Part shown: positions 25,299 through 37,920 of the stretch, one piece after another
Position numbering within the stretch: the stretch's first letter is position 1
Layout: the number at the start of each line of letters is the position of its first letter
Source: Eudorina sp. 2006-703-Eu-15
Taxonomy: Eukaryota; Chlorophyta; Chlorophyceae; Chlamydomonadales; Volvocaceae
DNA: 64,000 nt
Reading direction: 5' to 3'
Assembly (NCBI GenBank): GCA_003117195.1
Contig: BDSI01000004.1
Location: forward strand, 2,103,290-2,167,289
Translations under genes and position numbers: made by a program
The notes under the pieces: generated by a model
What the model saw: only the letters and a program-made list of their open reading frames with translations
Told to the model about the DNA's origin: nothing
Database searches by the model: none

Positions 25299-25722
25299 CG
25301 GGCCAAAACCATATCTTCGACCGGCTCAGCGACCGACACGGCGCTTTCGCTGGCTCGGGCTGCACACACCCGCCCACTCGAGGCGAGTGGCTGGGTCGCT
25401 CAGGCCGCCTGACGCTTGGCGTCGCTTGCGCCACCGTTGGGTTTGTCGTCAACCACCGCATTCGAGAAGCCGCCCTGCTCAGCGCCTGCAACAATGGCCC
25501 CCAGGCAGCGCAAAAACACACCGCATCACTTCCCCGGCCCCATGTCCTAGGGCTGGCGGCAACAGAAGCCGCAGCGTTGCAGCAGCAGAAGTGAGCATTT
25601 CGCTGCACGGCCAGACTGACTAGGATCCCGGGGGTGGTGCGGTGGATGGGGAGAGTGGGGACGGACTGGTGGCGCGTGGCGGCACCCTTCGCGCTCCGGT
25701 CACAGGCAGGAGGGGCGATGAA

Positions 25723-28700
25723 TTATCTGTGGTGCAACCCACCGTTGGATGTCGACCGAGACGACCCCATCAGCCGCAAGACAACGTCGATGATGACCTG
25801 CGCAAACAAACGCAACACAGCACAGCACGACGGCAGCAGCGCCGCAGGTTCAGTCGGGTCCCCGCCAGCTCCAGTCGGGCCCCAGTTCGGTGTCGGCCCC
25901 CGAGCCCCCTTGCCCGTTGTTGCCGCCGGCTTCCGGCCAGGTGAGTGTTGGTTGTAGGTCTGTCTACCAATTTCCTATGCCCCGTTGGGCCCCCCCTCAC
26001 ACACACATACGATGCCCTGCTGTAGGGGTATGGTATGGCCCAAAGAGTACCACCGCCAACCGCACCCACTCTCCCTTACCCATCACCGCCGCTGAACCAA
26101 CCAACCCCCCGCCTCCCTCCCTCACCAGCAGGCCCATGACGACGGCGATGGGGACAATCCAGGGCGTGTAGCTCTCCCCGAAGTCGTTGTGGTACACCAC
26201 GATGCCGATGTACACGTTGGCCCAGGCCAGCAGCACGGTGGCGCGGCCCAGGTTGTGGTGGATCAGTTCCCATATGCGGCGTCTGGGGGTGGGCGATTCG
26301 TCCCCTTTGGGGGGATCCGGCCGAATGTTGGCAATCACCACCTGGGCGAGGGACAAAAGCGTTGCCACATGGCGACATGGGGGGGATGTTGCGTGGAGGA
26401 GTTGGGGCGCGATTGTGCGAAATCGCCGCGGGGGGAGAGGCAAGACGCGACTACACGTGCAACACGTGGGTGAACGAACGAGCGGGCAACCAGCGGCGAG
26501 GCTGCATCGCCAGGGCGACACGCCCTGTGCCTCGCGCTGTGCCCCGCCCTGTGCAAGAAAATACGGGGGATGTGCCGCGTTTCCGTCGGCATAAAAAGCG
26601 ACGACGGGCCATGTACGGTATGTGGCCTGCGATTTGCCTATGCGCCGGCCTTGAGAAAGACTCCATGTGGGCTGTCCTCACGCTGGGCCCAGGGCCGCCT
26701 CGACACGCGACGCGCGAGGGGTCAAGTTGGATGTCCTCGCTGGCCCCACCCCTTCTTGACGGCCCCCCACTCCCAACCCAACCCACGCACACCTGCGCGC
26801 CCGCCGCCGCCATGACCGCAATGCCGATGTCCTTGTGCGCGTCCACCAGACCGCCGTCCTCCACATCTCCGAACTTGACGAAGCCCACCACGAACCCCGC
26901 GATGAACAGCGCCATGCCCACCAGCTGGCAGGTGCCGTGCAGCCAGAACCACCAGTGCTTCTTCTTGTCACCCAGCAGGGCCACCTTGGCATCGCCCAGC
27001 AGCCACCTGCGGATGGCGCCCGAACGGCCGTACAGTTCAGTACAGCACAGTGCAGTACGGTTCATTAAGTACAGTACCAGGCGGGGATTGGGCAGCTGAC
27101 GGGCCAGGGTGCGGGCTGGCCAGGAGTGCGCACCGGCCACGGCCCGGGGCGCCGTTCGTGCGTTGTCGGATACGGCAGCTCCGCCCCCAGGTACCGCCGA
27201 GGGTGTCGCCGCGGGGTACCCGTACCTCCACAACCCGTAAGCAAGAAAGCGCCCTGCCTGCCTGTGTCCTCATCATCACGTGTGATCGCCGTCATGCGGA
27301 AAGCCCTCTGCCCAGACATGTGTGTGTGTATCTGTGCCGCAGCAGCCAGCAGGCGCCCCACCCGTCCGCTCCCGCGTCCATCCGACCCACCGGTGCGCGG
27401 GCAGCAGGGTGCCCATCGGCAGCAGCAGCCCCCACGCCACCGCCATGAGCGCGCCGTGCACGTTGATCCAGTACTCCTGGTCGCTCTCCGCCTCCACCGC
27501 CGCGCCCGACCCGACGTCCAGGTAGAAGCCGCCCTTGTTGCTGCCCGTGTGCTCCACCAGCGCGGCCTGCTGGCTGACGGCCCAGATCAGCGGCAGCTCA
27601 AGGGTGCCTGCGGGCGAGTGCGCGGGGGCCAGGACAACCCCCCCTGGGATTATTAATTTCCTGACGACCAGTACAACAAAGTGTATGGCACTCCACTATC
27701 CCAGACGACACGTCAAGCTGGAAGGAAAAAGGGGTGCGCCAGGACCAGGAGGACCGGCGAGGGCCCCAGGGTGCCCTCCTGACCCCTGTCGGTGTCAGAA
27801 AGTGGTCGCTATGCGGGGCGGGGTTTCAAGGCGAGGCGAGGGGCGGCGGTGGGGTTGCGGTCGGGCAGCGCCCGCGCGGGTTGAGGGCGTACAGAGTACC
27901 GCCACGACTAGGGGCAAGGGTCGCACTGCAACTGTGCCGTCCGCCCTCGCTCCCAGTTGCGCCACGACTAGGGGCAGTGCGACCCTTGCCCCTAGTCGTG
28001 GCGCAACTCGGGGCGAGGGCGGACGGCACACGGCATATCATAGAACCCACATCGCACGCACCAGGGTCCGCCAGCAGCCGCCGGCCCGACGCGCCCGAGC
28101 TGCCACCGCCCACCACGGCCGTCAGGTCGGGCGAGGCCCGGGCGCGCGGGTCGATCAGGCGGCGACTGAAGCAGGTTGTGGTCAGGCCGCTGGTGCCGTT
28201 TTGCCAGACCCCGCTGTCGTACGCCCAAGACGGCGAGACGAGGTTGCCACTCGTGAGGTCGGTCGTCTGATTGCGGGTGGGGGAGGGACGGGTAGGGGAC
28301 AGGGAGGGAAAAGGTCAGGACACGGATAATTGGAGGGAAGGCTCAGTCCCGCAGGTGGTGTGGCACACACACATGCGTGGGCTTCTTGGTAAACACAAAT
28401 GCAAGGCGACCGCAATCCTCAGTCCCTCCAGAGCTATACACCACCTGGCATGGGCTGCCTGCCAGGCCCGCGCCTCATTGCCAGGTGCATTGCATCTCGG
28501 CCCTTTTCCCCTTTTCCATTGCCCCGCGGGGCACGCGAACCCACCACCGCGTAATACGTTCCGAAGACGGGCTGGCCGCCCGCGGCGACCCAGCCCATGG
28601 CAATGTCGGCCGGGTACATGCTCGACGGGTCCTCCGCGAAGCCGATGGACACGTAGCCTGGAGGGGCGGCAGCAGGGGGGCGGGCGCGGGGCGAGTGGCG

Positions 28701-31700
28701 GGTGGCGGCGCGTTTTGGGACTCCGAGAGATGCCGGAACGTCATGCGAACATGCGGGGGGTACGGGCCGTGGTGGCGATGACCGCACCGCCGCGCGTGTG
28801 CTGTCCGCAACGGCAACCTCCCGCTCTCCATTGCATGGGCAACGTTGGGATCATCGGCATCATCGGCGTTGGCACTATTGGCATTGACAACATCAGGATC
28901 GGCATCATCGGCAGCAAGTACGACAGCGCGGTCGCCATGGCGCCCTGGCCCACCTGGCACGGCCGCTTGTACGGCCATGTGGAGGGTGCCGTTCAACGCC
29001 AGCTGTGATAGCTGCTCTCCCCCAAAGGCGGTCACCCCAGGGTGGGTGGGTGGACGGGCAGCAAGGGCAGCAAGAGGAGGGGCAGCCGGGAAGGGAGGAA
29101 GGGGCGGCAGCGATTAAATTTGGAGCTGGCAAGCAGCCGAGCTGTAATTATGTGGTGGGCGGCCAAAGGACGCTGGTTTTCAAGGGCACAATTTGGGGCA
29201 ACTGGGAGCAGTCGTACAGTCGTACCGGCATCACTACAACACGCCTTGCCATGCGCTGTGGCGGTCGCCGACTTCAATCGACCACTCGGCAACGCGGCAG
29301 GACAGAGGCAAAGCGGCCGCCCCCTTCCGCCGAGTGGGATACGTACTACCTCAGCGCCATCGTACGGGCCACGGCCGGCCACGACGTGTGGCTGTGCAGC
29401 TGTACCGAAACGTACCGAAACGACAGTCGGGTTGCTGGGGGTGCAGGGGTTGCCGGGGGCCGAGGGCGTGTTGACGCTCCAGTGCACCGTCACCTTGCCC
29501 TGGCGGCAGAGGGGAGGAGCGAGGAGGGGGGCCCGGGGGGGGGGGAGGACCTAGGGACACACCTCTCAAAAGGCGGCGCGGCTTCCTTGCTTCTTGCCGT
29601 AACACATCTCAAAAGACAATGAGGCGGGTACCGTACCCCTGAAAACGGAACCAGAGCCCTTCCGATGAAGGATCCAGGGCAATGCGCGACAGGTGAAAGA
29701 CGGAACACACAAACAAACGAACCAGCAGAGACCTCCTTGTAAGGTCCACAGCGTCGACACCAAGTCACGACACAGCCATGGCCAGGAAGCTCAGTCCGGT
29801 GTGCCGCCGTACATGCGGCGGCCCCACCCCATTCCATCCCGCCCCACCCCCACCTGCGTGCTCGAGCACTGGTAGCCGAGGTTGCTGGGCGGGCAGCGAG
29901 CGGGCGGCGGCGGCGCGGGCTGCACGGGTGGGTGGTTCGGGGGCGGCGGGGGATAGGGGACATCGCATCGTGGCAGTAGCACCCCACACCTCGGAACCGG
30001 TGGCGGGGGGTCAGGTGGTTGGTTCCTCCCACCGGGTCAGGCTCCAGGGGGGCGCGTGAGGGACCGCGGCTGGCTCACAGCACGGATGGTGGAAGCGGGT
30101 GCCGAGGTTACCGTAGGGGCAGAGTTGGAACAAGTGAGAGCCAGGCGGTGTGCCGCGCCGCTGGCGGCACTTCCTGCCTGCCCGGTCGACCGGGATGCCG
30201 TACCAACCGAAAACCTCCAAAAGGAACTGATCCCACGCCGCGGTGTATGCTGCACGGAAAGCCCATGCCACAGCACTCTCTCCCGCAACGGGCACCAGTC
30301 ACGATTTCCTGTACGATACCGTAAGAAACACACACACACACACACACGCGTGCGCGCGCAGCCGAAGCCTCACCGGCGGCGGCGCCAGGTTCTCCGGCTG
30401 CACCGCGCCGTCCTTGGCCAGACCCAGATCGAGCCAGAAGCCGCCGACGGTGGTGCCCACCGCGTGCTTGTGCTCCACGAGGGCATCCCTGGAGTCGACT
30501 GCCCAGATAAACGGTGTGCGGTCGCCGGCTGCGGTACGACAGTGCGGGTGGATGGGGGGGTACACAGGACATTGGTGGGAACATTCAAACTGCGCTGCTG
30601 CAATGAGAAGCGTACAGTATTACAACCGGGTTCGGGTCACAGCACCTCCGTCCGATTTCTCGTTTTTACGCCCGACCGAGTGCCGCGTCAGCACCCCGAG
30701 GGACACACGGCGCTCTCAAGACCCACGGGTCGCGGCCGCACCTGTGTCGAGCGCCGGCGAGTGCTGCGCGCGGCTGTCAACGAGGCGCCGGCTGAAGCAG
30801 GTGGTGGTGGTGGTAGTGGTGGGGCTGCTCCCGGAGGTTCGCTGTACGACCGCCATGTCGTATGCCCACCTGCTGTCGGCCGGGTAGCTGTCCTGCGCAT
30901 CCAGGTCCTCCTCCTGACGGGGGGCGGGCGGGAGGGGTCGGAGTCAGCCGCCCCGGAGGGGTGGGGATGGGGGAGCGCCGGGTACGTCGGCGAGGGCCCT
31001 TGGGACCCAGCAGCCCCGGACCTCGGCCTCCCTCCCGTCAATGCGCCCCTCTGGGGAGGAGGCGGTCCTAGGTCTGCTGACTTCTGGACGGCTGCCCCCC
31101 ATTTAGGTCAAAAAAACAGCGGAACCGCTGGACTGCCCCCCCCCCCCACACACACACGATCACCCCTTGCACCCGCCGCTGGCACACAACCTCCTCTGCC
31201 GCCGGCGACCTCCCTCTGCCGCCGGCACACACACCCGCGCGCAGCCCCGAAGCGTCCTACCTGGAGGCGCGTGAGGACCAACACCCCAACCACACGCCCC
31301 CTCCCCCCTTTCTCACACACACACCCGAGCACACACACACACCGAGCAAGCTGAGCACCTACCAGGATGTTGAAGATGTTGATGTACGGCGAACTGCCCG
31401 CGTAGCCCAGCACAATGTCGCTGGGGTTCATGTCGGGGTCGGCGGCGTTGAAGTCCTCCGAGTCCCCGAAGAAACCGATGCCCACGTACCCTGCACGCGC
31501 GGGCGGGCAGGTTGAGGTTGTGTCGGTGGACGCCAGGGGCAGGCCAGGAGGGCAGCTGGGGTGCCTGCCTCCGCCCTAGGCTCGCGTCGTGCCTGCCTCC
31601 GCGCTTGGGCTCAAAAATCCGAGCCCCAGCTCTCCCCCCGAGCTGCGAGAAGGGCAGCTCCTCCCCCCGAGCTGCCAGGAGGGCAGCTCCTCCCCCCCGA

Positions 31701-34700
31701 GCTGCCAGGAGGGCAGCTCCCTCCCCCCCGAGCTGCCAGGAGGGCAGCTCCTCCCCCCAAGCTGCCAGGAGGGCAGCTCCTCCCCCCCCGAGCTGCCAGG
31801 AGGGCAGCTCCTCCCCCCCGAGCTGCCAGGAGGGCAGCTCCTCCCCCCCGAGCTGCCAGGAGGGCAGCTCCTCCCCCCCGAGCTGCCAGGAGGGCAGCTC
31901 CTCCCCCCAACCCCTGCCGCGCCCAGCCGGTATCGACACAGCCGAGGCCCGCGACGGACCCATCGCAGAAGCACCCAAAAGCCCGCACACCAATCCCCCC
32001 AAAACGACTGAACCGAATCCGGCAGCGGAAACCCCAGTCCCAACCCCACCACAGACACGGTCACACACACACACGGTAACCCTCGTGCTCACCCGTCACC
32101 TCCGCCTCCACCGCCATGTGGAGACTGCCGTACTGCAACAGCGTCGCAGCCTGCGGGCAGAAGCGCGTTGTGTCGAATAGTGGGTATTGGGTACGCTCCG
32201 GGAGGGAGGGAGGGAGGCGAGGGCTCTCGACAGCAGGCCTCTAGGCAGCTGCCCCCCATGCGCACGAGGTGACTGGAAGCGGTTCGAGTGCCCTCGTCGG
32301 TGGTGTTGGTGGTGGTGGGGAGGCACCAGCGGGTTCCTACGCCGACGGCCAGACGCGTCGCTTGCAGGGGGGACCCCGCACGTCGGAAAGGGGTCGTGAA
32401 CCCGTCGGATGGCGGCACGGATGGCGGCGGCGGCCCCCCCGATCCCCCCCAGCACACTTCCTCGGCCCTTCCCCGCTGCAGTACGACACGAGACACGGAT
32501 GCCGCGCGCTCAGTCTTCCGGGGGGGTAGGGTTGTTGACTGTGTGCGGCAAGGCGCGGCGCGGCCACCTTCCACTGCAGACAGCACAATCGCCCCAACCC
32601 CGACGCCTACACCTTTTGGAATCCCTCCCCGCCCCCCACGGGTCCCGTCGTGTCGGGTCGCGTCGGGTGGGGTCTCGCACTCACATCCAGAACGGTGGGG
32701 TTGCTGGGGGTGCAATTGTTGGCGGGCGCTGACGTGGTGTTGATGCTCCAGTGCACCCGGACAGATCCCTGCACGGCCCCCGGGGATGGGGTGGCGCACC
32801 GCGGCGGCGGAGCGGAAATTCGAGGAAGAAAGACGGGATGGGTGTGAGCGCGTGTGTTCAGCGAAGAAACCTGCCCGACCCAAACCAAACCAATCGAACA
32901 AGTGTGTTTAATGAGAAACCCACCACAAGGACGTTAGCAAGGACGTTAGCAAGGACGTTAGCAAGGACGTTTGCCCGGAATTACCCTGGAGCGTTCCACC
33001 CGCCGGGCATGTGGTCTGTGGATGTGTGGGAGAAACGGTTTGCTCCTCGCCGGGCCGGGAGTGCACACGCTCTGAACCGGAAAGACTCCGCTGTCCACCC
33101 GAAAACCGAACCGCCCGGCCGCGGTGCTGTGCACTGCGCCTCTCGCCACAGGCACCCAACGCGACCTGGGCGCCCGGCCGCTGTTAGCTCATCACATCCA
33201 ACCCATGCGGCTTTAGAGTCCCGTGGGGGTCCCCCTCGACTGGACTCGCACACGGGTTGCTCTTTTCATGTTTTCCAATTCGCAGGTAAGTATGGCAAGT
33301 ATGTTTGTACTTAGTTTGGGTCGGGCGGACCTCTAATCTAAACACACAACGGATGGCGGCGCAGTCCTTGTCCAGGGAGCCAGAGGCGCAGGACCCAACT
33401 TCTTCGCGGACCAATCTCAAGCGCGGGACCCGCCACCCCAGGACCCCACCCGCCACCCCCACCTTGGTGGCCATGCAGGCGTACCCCAGGGGGCTGTAGG
33501 TGCAGTCGACGGCGGCGGGGGGTGCGGCGGGGATGGAAGGGGCGCCCGGCTGGTAACCAGGGCCGGTAACGGGTAACAGGAGGGGCGGCAATAGGGGGAG
33601 GGAGGAGATGGGGGCAGTGGGGGGTTAGCGGGGCGAGGCGGAGCGGTACGTGGGGAGGGAACAGGCAGGCGGCAGCAGCGCACCTTATTGCCTGTGTTGG
33701 GGTTGGGGTTGGTTGTCGCACGTGTCCGACAGCAAGTGTGCGAAGCAAAACATTTACATCGCGCGGGGAAGAGGACTGGCGGTCGCAATGGTGTTCATTG
33801 GAGAGCAGATTGGGCCACAACCCGTCCGTTGTACTGGCTAGCGAGTACTTACTGGCGATGCCGGTGGCGGTAGCAGGGGTGGTGACGCCGGCGACGCCGG
33901 TGGAGGCGGTGACGGCGGGGGCGGCGGCGACGGCGGCGGGGGAGACGGCGGCTGTGGTGACGGCGGCGGCGGCGGTGACGGGGACTGTGGGTGTGTGGGG
34001 GAGCGGGCGGGGGCCGCGTCGGCAGGGCAGCGACGGGCAGGTACACAACACCGCGACGGGATTCGAAGCGCGGACTGCACGTGATGGCGGCACACCGCCA
34101 AGGAGGATCGCACGTGCGCGAGGGGGCACTGCGTTGCGGCGACCCATGATGGCTGCCTGCTTCCAGTCTCCTCGAGACATAAGGACTTTTAGCTGTAAGC
34201 CCCAGCAGTCCTAGGCCTGGCTCCCCGGCTGGTTGTCGCGCAGGGTCTCGAGCCGGGTGTCAGCGGAGCTCGGAGCCCAGCATTCCCCAAAACCCGTCCC
34301 ACATTCGCGGACGGTCTCATCGCACCCCTGCGGTCCCGCTGCCAGCCAGGATAAGGCCCATGAAGCCCCCCCTTCTGCCAGGATGGGGCCCACCAGGTGG
34401 CGGTGGCACTCACCGGCGGTGGCGATGGCGACGGCGGCAGGGACGGGGTCCCAAGCGGGGGAGGGAGAGAGGGCGGCGGCGAGGGGGGCGGCGGCGGGGG
34501 GGGCGGTGGCGACGGCGGCGGCGGGGGGGATGGCGACGGCGGTGGTGGCGGTGGTGGCGGCGGTGGCGACGGCGGGGCCGGTGGCGTGCCTGCAATCACG
34601 GTCACGGGTACAAGTGGTTTGTCGGTTGGCTGGTTACATCAGCGGGCGCCGTCAATCGAACAGACCTGTCGGCCGTGAGAAGGCCGCGTGACGGCGGAAT

Positions 34701-36463
34701 GCCACGACGTGACACAGGCCCTGGGACACACCAGGGCACCAGGGCATACCGCGCACTCCTGCCTTGCCTTCCGAACCACACACACACACACACACATGCG
34801 GCTCAGTTCTCTTTTACACACACATGCGCACATGTGCCCTCCGCACTGCCCTTCGGCTTGTTGCGCTGTCCGTCCTCGCGCTGTGGGTCCCCCCCTCCGC
34901 CCCGCCCCCACTCACACGTCCCGCAGCCCGCCCCGGAGGACACCGTCATGTTGGCTGAGGCCTGCTTCCAGTTGTTGTCGGGGCCGCCGTTGATGGCGGA
35001 CGTCACCTTGAACAGCACCGACTGGCCTGCGGGGGAGGGGGGGGCCGGGGAAGGGGGCATGAGGGGTGCCCGACGACCTGAAACAGTAATATCTGATGTT
35101 CAGCTATCCGGCGAAGGCGAGAGGGGCGTGAGGTTTTTGGACAAGCAAGGCCTGGCGGCGTGGGCTGTGGCCCCCTCCGGGGCGCCGTTTGGGTTGCCTA
35201 AGTCCTGGGTAGGGTCTTGGGAGAGAACCTGAGGTGTTGCTCGCTCCAGGGATTGGGCGGCTCTCGGATGCGGCCGTTGGGCCAATCACCAAAGGCACAG
35301 CGGAAGACCGGAAGCTAAACATCGCAAAACCCCGAAAGCCATCCCTCCAGGCACGCCATACCGCCCTCCGCGAGCCCCGCAGTCACACCTTGCACCAGCG
35401 TGAGCGGCGTCCCTACCTGCCAGGCTGCACGGCACCACGAATGTGGCGGTGAAGCTGGTCGCCGCGAACAAGCCCTTGGAGCGGCCCAGGTCCACGCGGT
35501 TGGGGCTGCGGAAGAGGGCGTCGGTGGGACAGCCGGAGGATACTTGGGGTCCAAGGTGGGTTGAGTCCGCCAGGGGCCCCAGAGGAAGAGGAGGCGGGGC
35601 ACATCTAGCCAGGCAATCCCGCAGCGTCGTCGTCCACCAACTAATGGCCAGCACGCATTCCGGTTGTGTTGTCGCGCGTCCCTCGCTGCCCTCCCGTCCT
35701 TGCTGGTCATCCCGTGTGATTGCCCCCCCTCCCCACGTTGGGTCTCACCAGTTGGTGGTGGGTGGGGCGGGGGCGGTGAAGGTCACATTGGTGCTGCTGG
35801 CCGTTAGGTAGGCCAGGCGCCTGTTGGGGAAGCCCAGCTGGGGGGCGAAGAAGAGAGGCAGGGCGAGAGGCCTTTCAAGGGCAATGGCGTGCAGGTTGCA
35901 GTTCCGTAAAAAGTGCATCAATTCGGTTCAAGGAAAAGCACGCTGGGGCCAAGAAGCAAGTCAACGCTCGTCCACACAATCGCAACTGACCGTCACGTTC
36001 TGGCTCTTCCCAGGGCAAAGAGAAGTCGAGGCAGCTCCACTGGTCGCATCCTTAAAGGTGAAAGTGATTGAACTGTGGAGGAACAGTGAAAGAAATGTAA
36101 AATGTGGAGGAGCGACGGAAAGTGGGCCGACGAAGGTACCGGCAGTCACGAAATAATCGGTAGCCAGGACCAAATTCAGCAGACCATTAAGGACAAGTCT
36201 TCATTGAAAATGATGACTACGAACGATGTATGTCAAAAGCTCGAGACTGACCTGTCCAGCGCCGCGGGCTTCAGATGAGGGTTGATGTCATTTATCTCAG
36301 GGAGATTAATGACAGCAGCAGGATGAGCATCGCATTCTGTTACGCCTTGAAGGTCGACGCTCAGGCCCTGGCCTTGTGAATTGTACCAGTAGTCAGGGTA
36401 CGCGCGGGCCTCCTTTGCGATAATAACACAAATGATCAGCGCAAGTGCTGCGCGTGTCATCAT
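25723..36463 (-). CDS. Gene B: Reeler-SPPP-DOMON-DOMON-cyt b561 protein
   Basis: 22 exons give 939 residues in one frame. Exons from 5': 36463-36252, 36072-35991, 35837-35749, 35505-35417, 35026-34916, 34589-34414, 33984-33853, 33549-33463, 32768-32685, 32150-32093, 31490-31363, 30913-30742, 30528-30374, 29919-29854, 29499-29416, 29011-28954, 28657-28548, 28266-28062, 27607-27391, 27006-26793, 26341-26126, 25797-25723. Order: signal peptide (ALALIICVIIAKEARA); Reeler-like domain to about 194; two SPPP-rich linker exons (195-297); LGYAC and DOMON 1 (VHWSINTT, GSLHMAV, MNPSDIVLGY, CFSRRL, FIWAVD); PPP/LGYQC junction; DOMON 2 (GTLHMAVQ, SMYPADIAMGW, PLIWAVS); cyt b561 with histidines in INVHGAL, FWLHGTC, DAHKDIG, LIHHNLG. 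Both exons at the DOMON 1/LGYQC junction are phase 0 and no signal-peptide exon was found there, so one gene is favoured over two. The animal FRRS1/SDR2 ferric reductases share Reeler-DOMON-b561. Confidence 0.72.
27901..28029. repeat. Nested inverted repeat in a gene B intron
   Basis: Arms 27934-27976 and 27987-28029 (43 nt each) are complementary apart from about three positions, with a 10-nt loop. A further copy of the GCCACGACTAGGGGCAAGGG block at 27901-27928 could pair with the same right arm, so two alternative stems are possible. It lies in the intron between exons 28266-28062 and 27607-27391. Confidence 0.8.
31660..31906. repeat. 29-30 bp minisatellite with hairpin units
   Basis: About eight to nine copies of GAGCTGCCAGGAGGGCAGCT plus CCTCCCCCC lie in the gene B intron between exons 32150-32093 and 31490-31363. 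Each unit holds the inverse pair GAGCTGCC/GGCAGCTC around AGGAG. Confidence 0.9.
32931..32972. repeat. 12-bp tandem repeat in a gene B intron
   Basis: Four copies of AAGGACGTTAGC lie in the intron between exons 33549-33463 and 32768-32685. Confidence 0.8.
33853..34589 (-). other. SPPP-rich linker exons of gene B
   Basis: The exons 34589-34414 and 33984-33853 encode about 103 residues of Pro with regularly spaced Ser (PPSPPPP pattern). Ser-Pro runs of this kind in volvocine wall and matrix proteins are usually hydroxylated and arabinosylated into stiff rods. The first linker codon is completed across the splice, giving a Cys before TPPAPPSPP, as in genes C, D and E. Confidence 0.8.
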
Positions 36464-36950
36464 TTTCTGCTAAAGCTAAATAGATTTTCTCCAAACGATG
36501 TATGCAATAATCATTGGCGAGGCGTTATACGGAATAATACAAGCGCTGTTCCTGTTTCCTGTATTTTGTGCGATTTTTCGTGGCACCTCATATGACGGTC
36601 TACTGTCACATACTTAATTACGTTTGTACCGTAAGTGCCGTACGTCGTGGCGTATACGAAACAACGAACGCGATCACCTGTCGGACTCAACGACGAATGC
36701 GACAAGCGGAGCTGGAACCTCAATTAAAACATGCATTTCCGTCTTCGTTGCCGCTGATATTGAATGTCAACTGTGTAGACTGTCAGTACTGAGTAAACTT
36801 TTCTCTTATCATCTGGACAACGTGATGCTTGATGCGCAGATCGAACTGCAAAATGCTTGTACCATCGATGGCCCACATGTGCAGCAGTATATGGCTGCCT
36901 GCGCAACCTCATGAATTGGCACGCATGTTCTGACACCTTGACGGCAATCT

Positions 36951-37310
36951 CCGGAACCACGCGAATGGGCCGTCGTTTTAATAAAACGAAAGCAGTTATT
37001 AACTACTTAACATTATAAAACATATGGACCTCACAAAAGGCGAAAACTGCGTGTACGCGACGCACGTTCCTGCAATTGCACTTGTCGCCTAGGCGGCCTC
37101 GTTACTCGTCTTCAGCGGCTTTCGAAAGCTATTGGCTCCGGTGCAATGCGAGCACACCTCGCTGCAGAATATGACTTGGCAGATTCAGGAACGTGCGTCG
37201 CGTACACGCAGTTATCGCATTTTGTGAGGTCCACATGTTTTATAATGTTAAGTAGTTAATTACTGCCTTCAATGTTACCAAAAGGAAGGCCCATTTCGCG
37301 TGGTTCCGGG
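36951..37310. mobile_element. MITE-like element with long inverted repeats
   Basis: The left arm 36951-37072 and the right arm 37186-37310 are inverse copies over about 120 bp with scattered mismatches and small gaps. They share CCGGAACCACGCGAA at the outside and CGCGACGCACGTTCCTG at the inside, enclosing about 113 bp with no coding potential. The size, AT-rich arms and lack of an open frame fit a non-autonomous DNA transposon. No clear target-site duplication was found. It sits about 490 bp upstream of the gene B start. Confidence 0.75.
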
Positions 37311-37920
37311 CTAAGTCAATCCTGACATAGATGTCACGATGTCACGACCGGGGTGCAAATTGCAATCTGGTTGTATGAGTTTGACAACCTTAAACATGAT
37401 GGCAGCAGACGAGCAGAGCTCGGCGTGAACTTCCTGTGCGTCGTATTCTATATGCAGTCAACGGAAGGAGGCAATGGGCCCGCAATGCGCAATCGGTATG
37501 GAAAGGGATCACACGATGATACCCCTAGAAGCCTTATGCAATAAACAAAAGGTTATAGATAGCGCTGTCAAAACGCTCCGGTACAACCGTTTCAAATGGT
37601 TGCACAGGTTGCACCGACGATCATCGACTTGTCTTCGGTCTTGTGCTTTGATTGTAAACTACGAACAGTGTTGCGCAGTTGACCTGCTATCGGACGTCGG
37701 CGCTCTTGCTCACAGGAAAACAACTTCTTACACTTGCTGGGCTGTCGGTACACGCACCTCGAGATCTACAGCAGAATTTTTTAAAGCCAAGCGCGTGCTC
37801 TTCTGTTTGTGTTCAACTTTCCTTTCCAGGTTTGTACGACGAGCGAACAACCGCGCTCCTTGAACCGTCTCGTACACAAACTCATACAAGAAAGACAGTC
37901 ATTAGAAGAAAGGGCTGCAG

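Larger units (their letters stand above)
20283..25722. other. Spacer between gene A start and gene B end
   Basis: This 5.4-kb AT-richer spacer would hold the promoter of gene A and the 3' region of gene B. No conserved domain was recognised. It contains CA/GT microsatellites at about 22868-22890 and 23793-23843, two copies of a GC-rich palindrome (21352-21363 and 22233-22274) and unassigned open frames (for example minus 22364-22831 and minus 24981-25298). Confidence 0.45.

Noticed and set aside
29854..30374. Separate start for a second gene inside gene B
   Set aside because: No signal-peptide exon was found here, and the 30374 donor and 29919 acceptor are both phase 0 within a proline stretch. 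It is not excluded, only less likely.
31511..32180. Open frames over the 29-30 bp repeat
   Set aside because: All three frames and both strands are open because the repeat lacks stops; it lies inside an intron of gene B.
33853..34589. Pherophorin gene
   Set aside because: SPPP rods resemble pherophorins, but the flanking modules are Reeler-like and DOMON, not pherophorin globular domains.
34360..35232. 290-codon plus-strand frame
   Set aside because: It overlaps linker exon 6 and exon 5 of gene B in antisense; those exons have conserved splice sites and paralogues.
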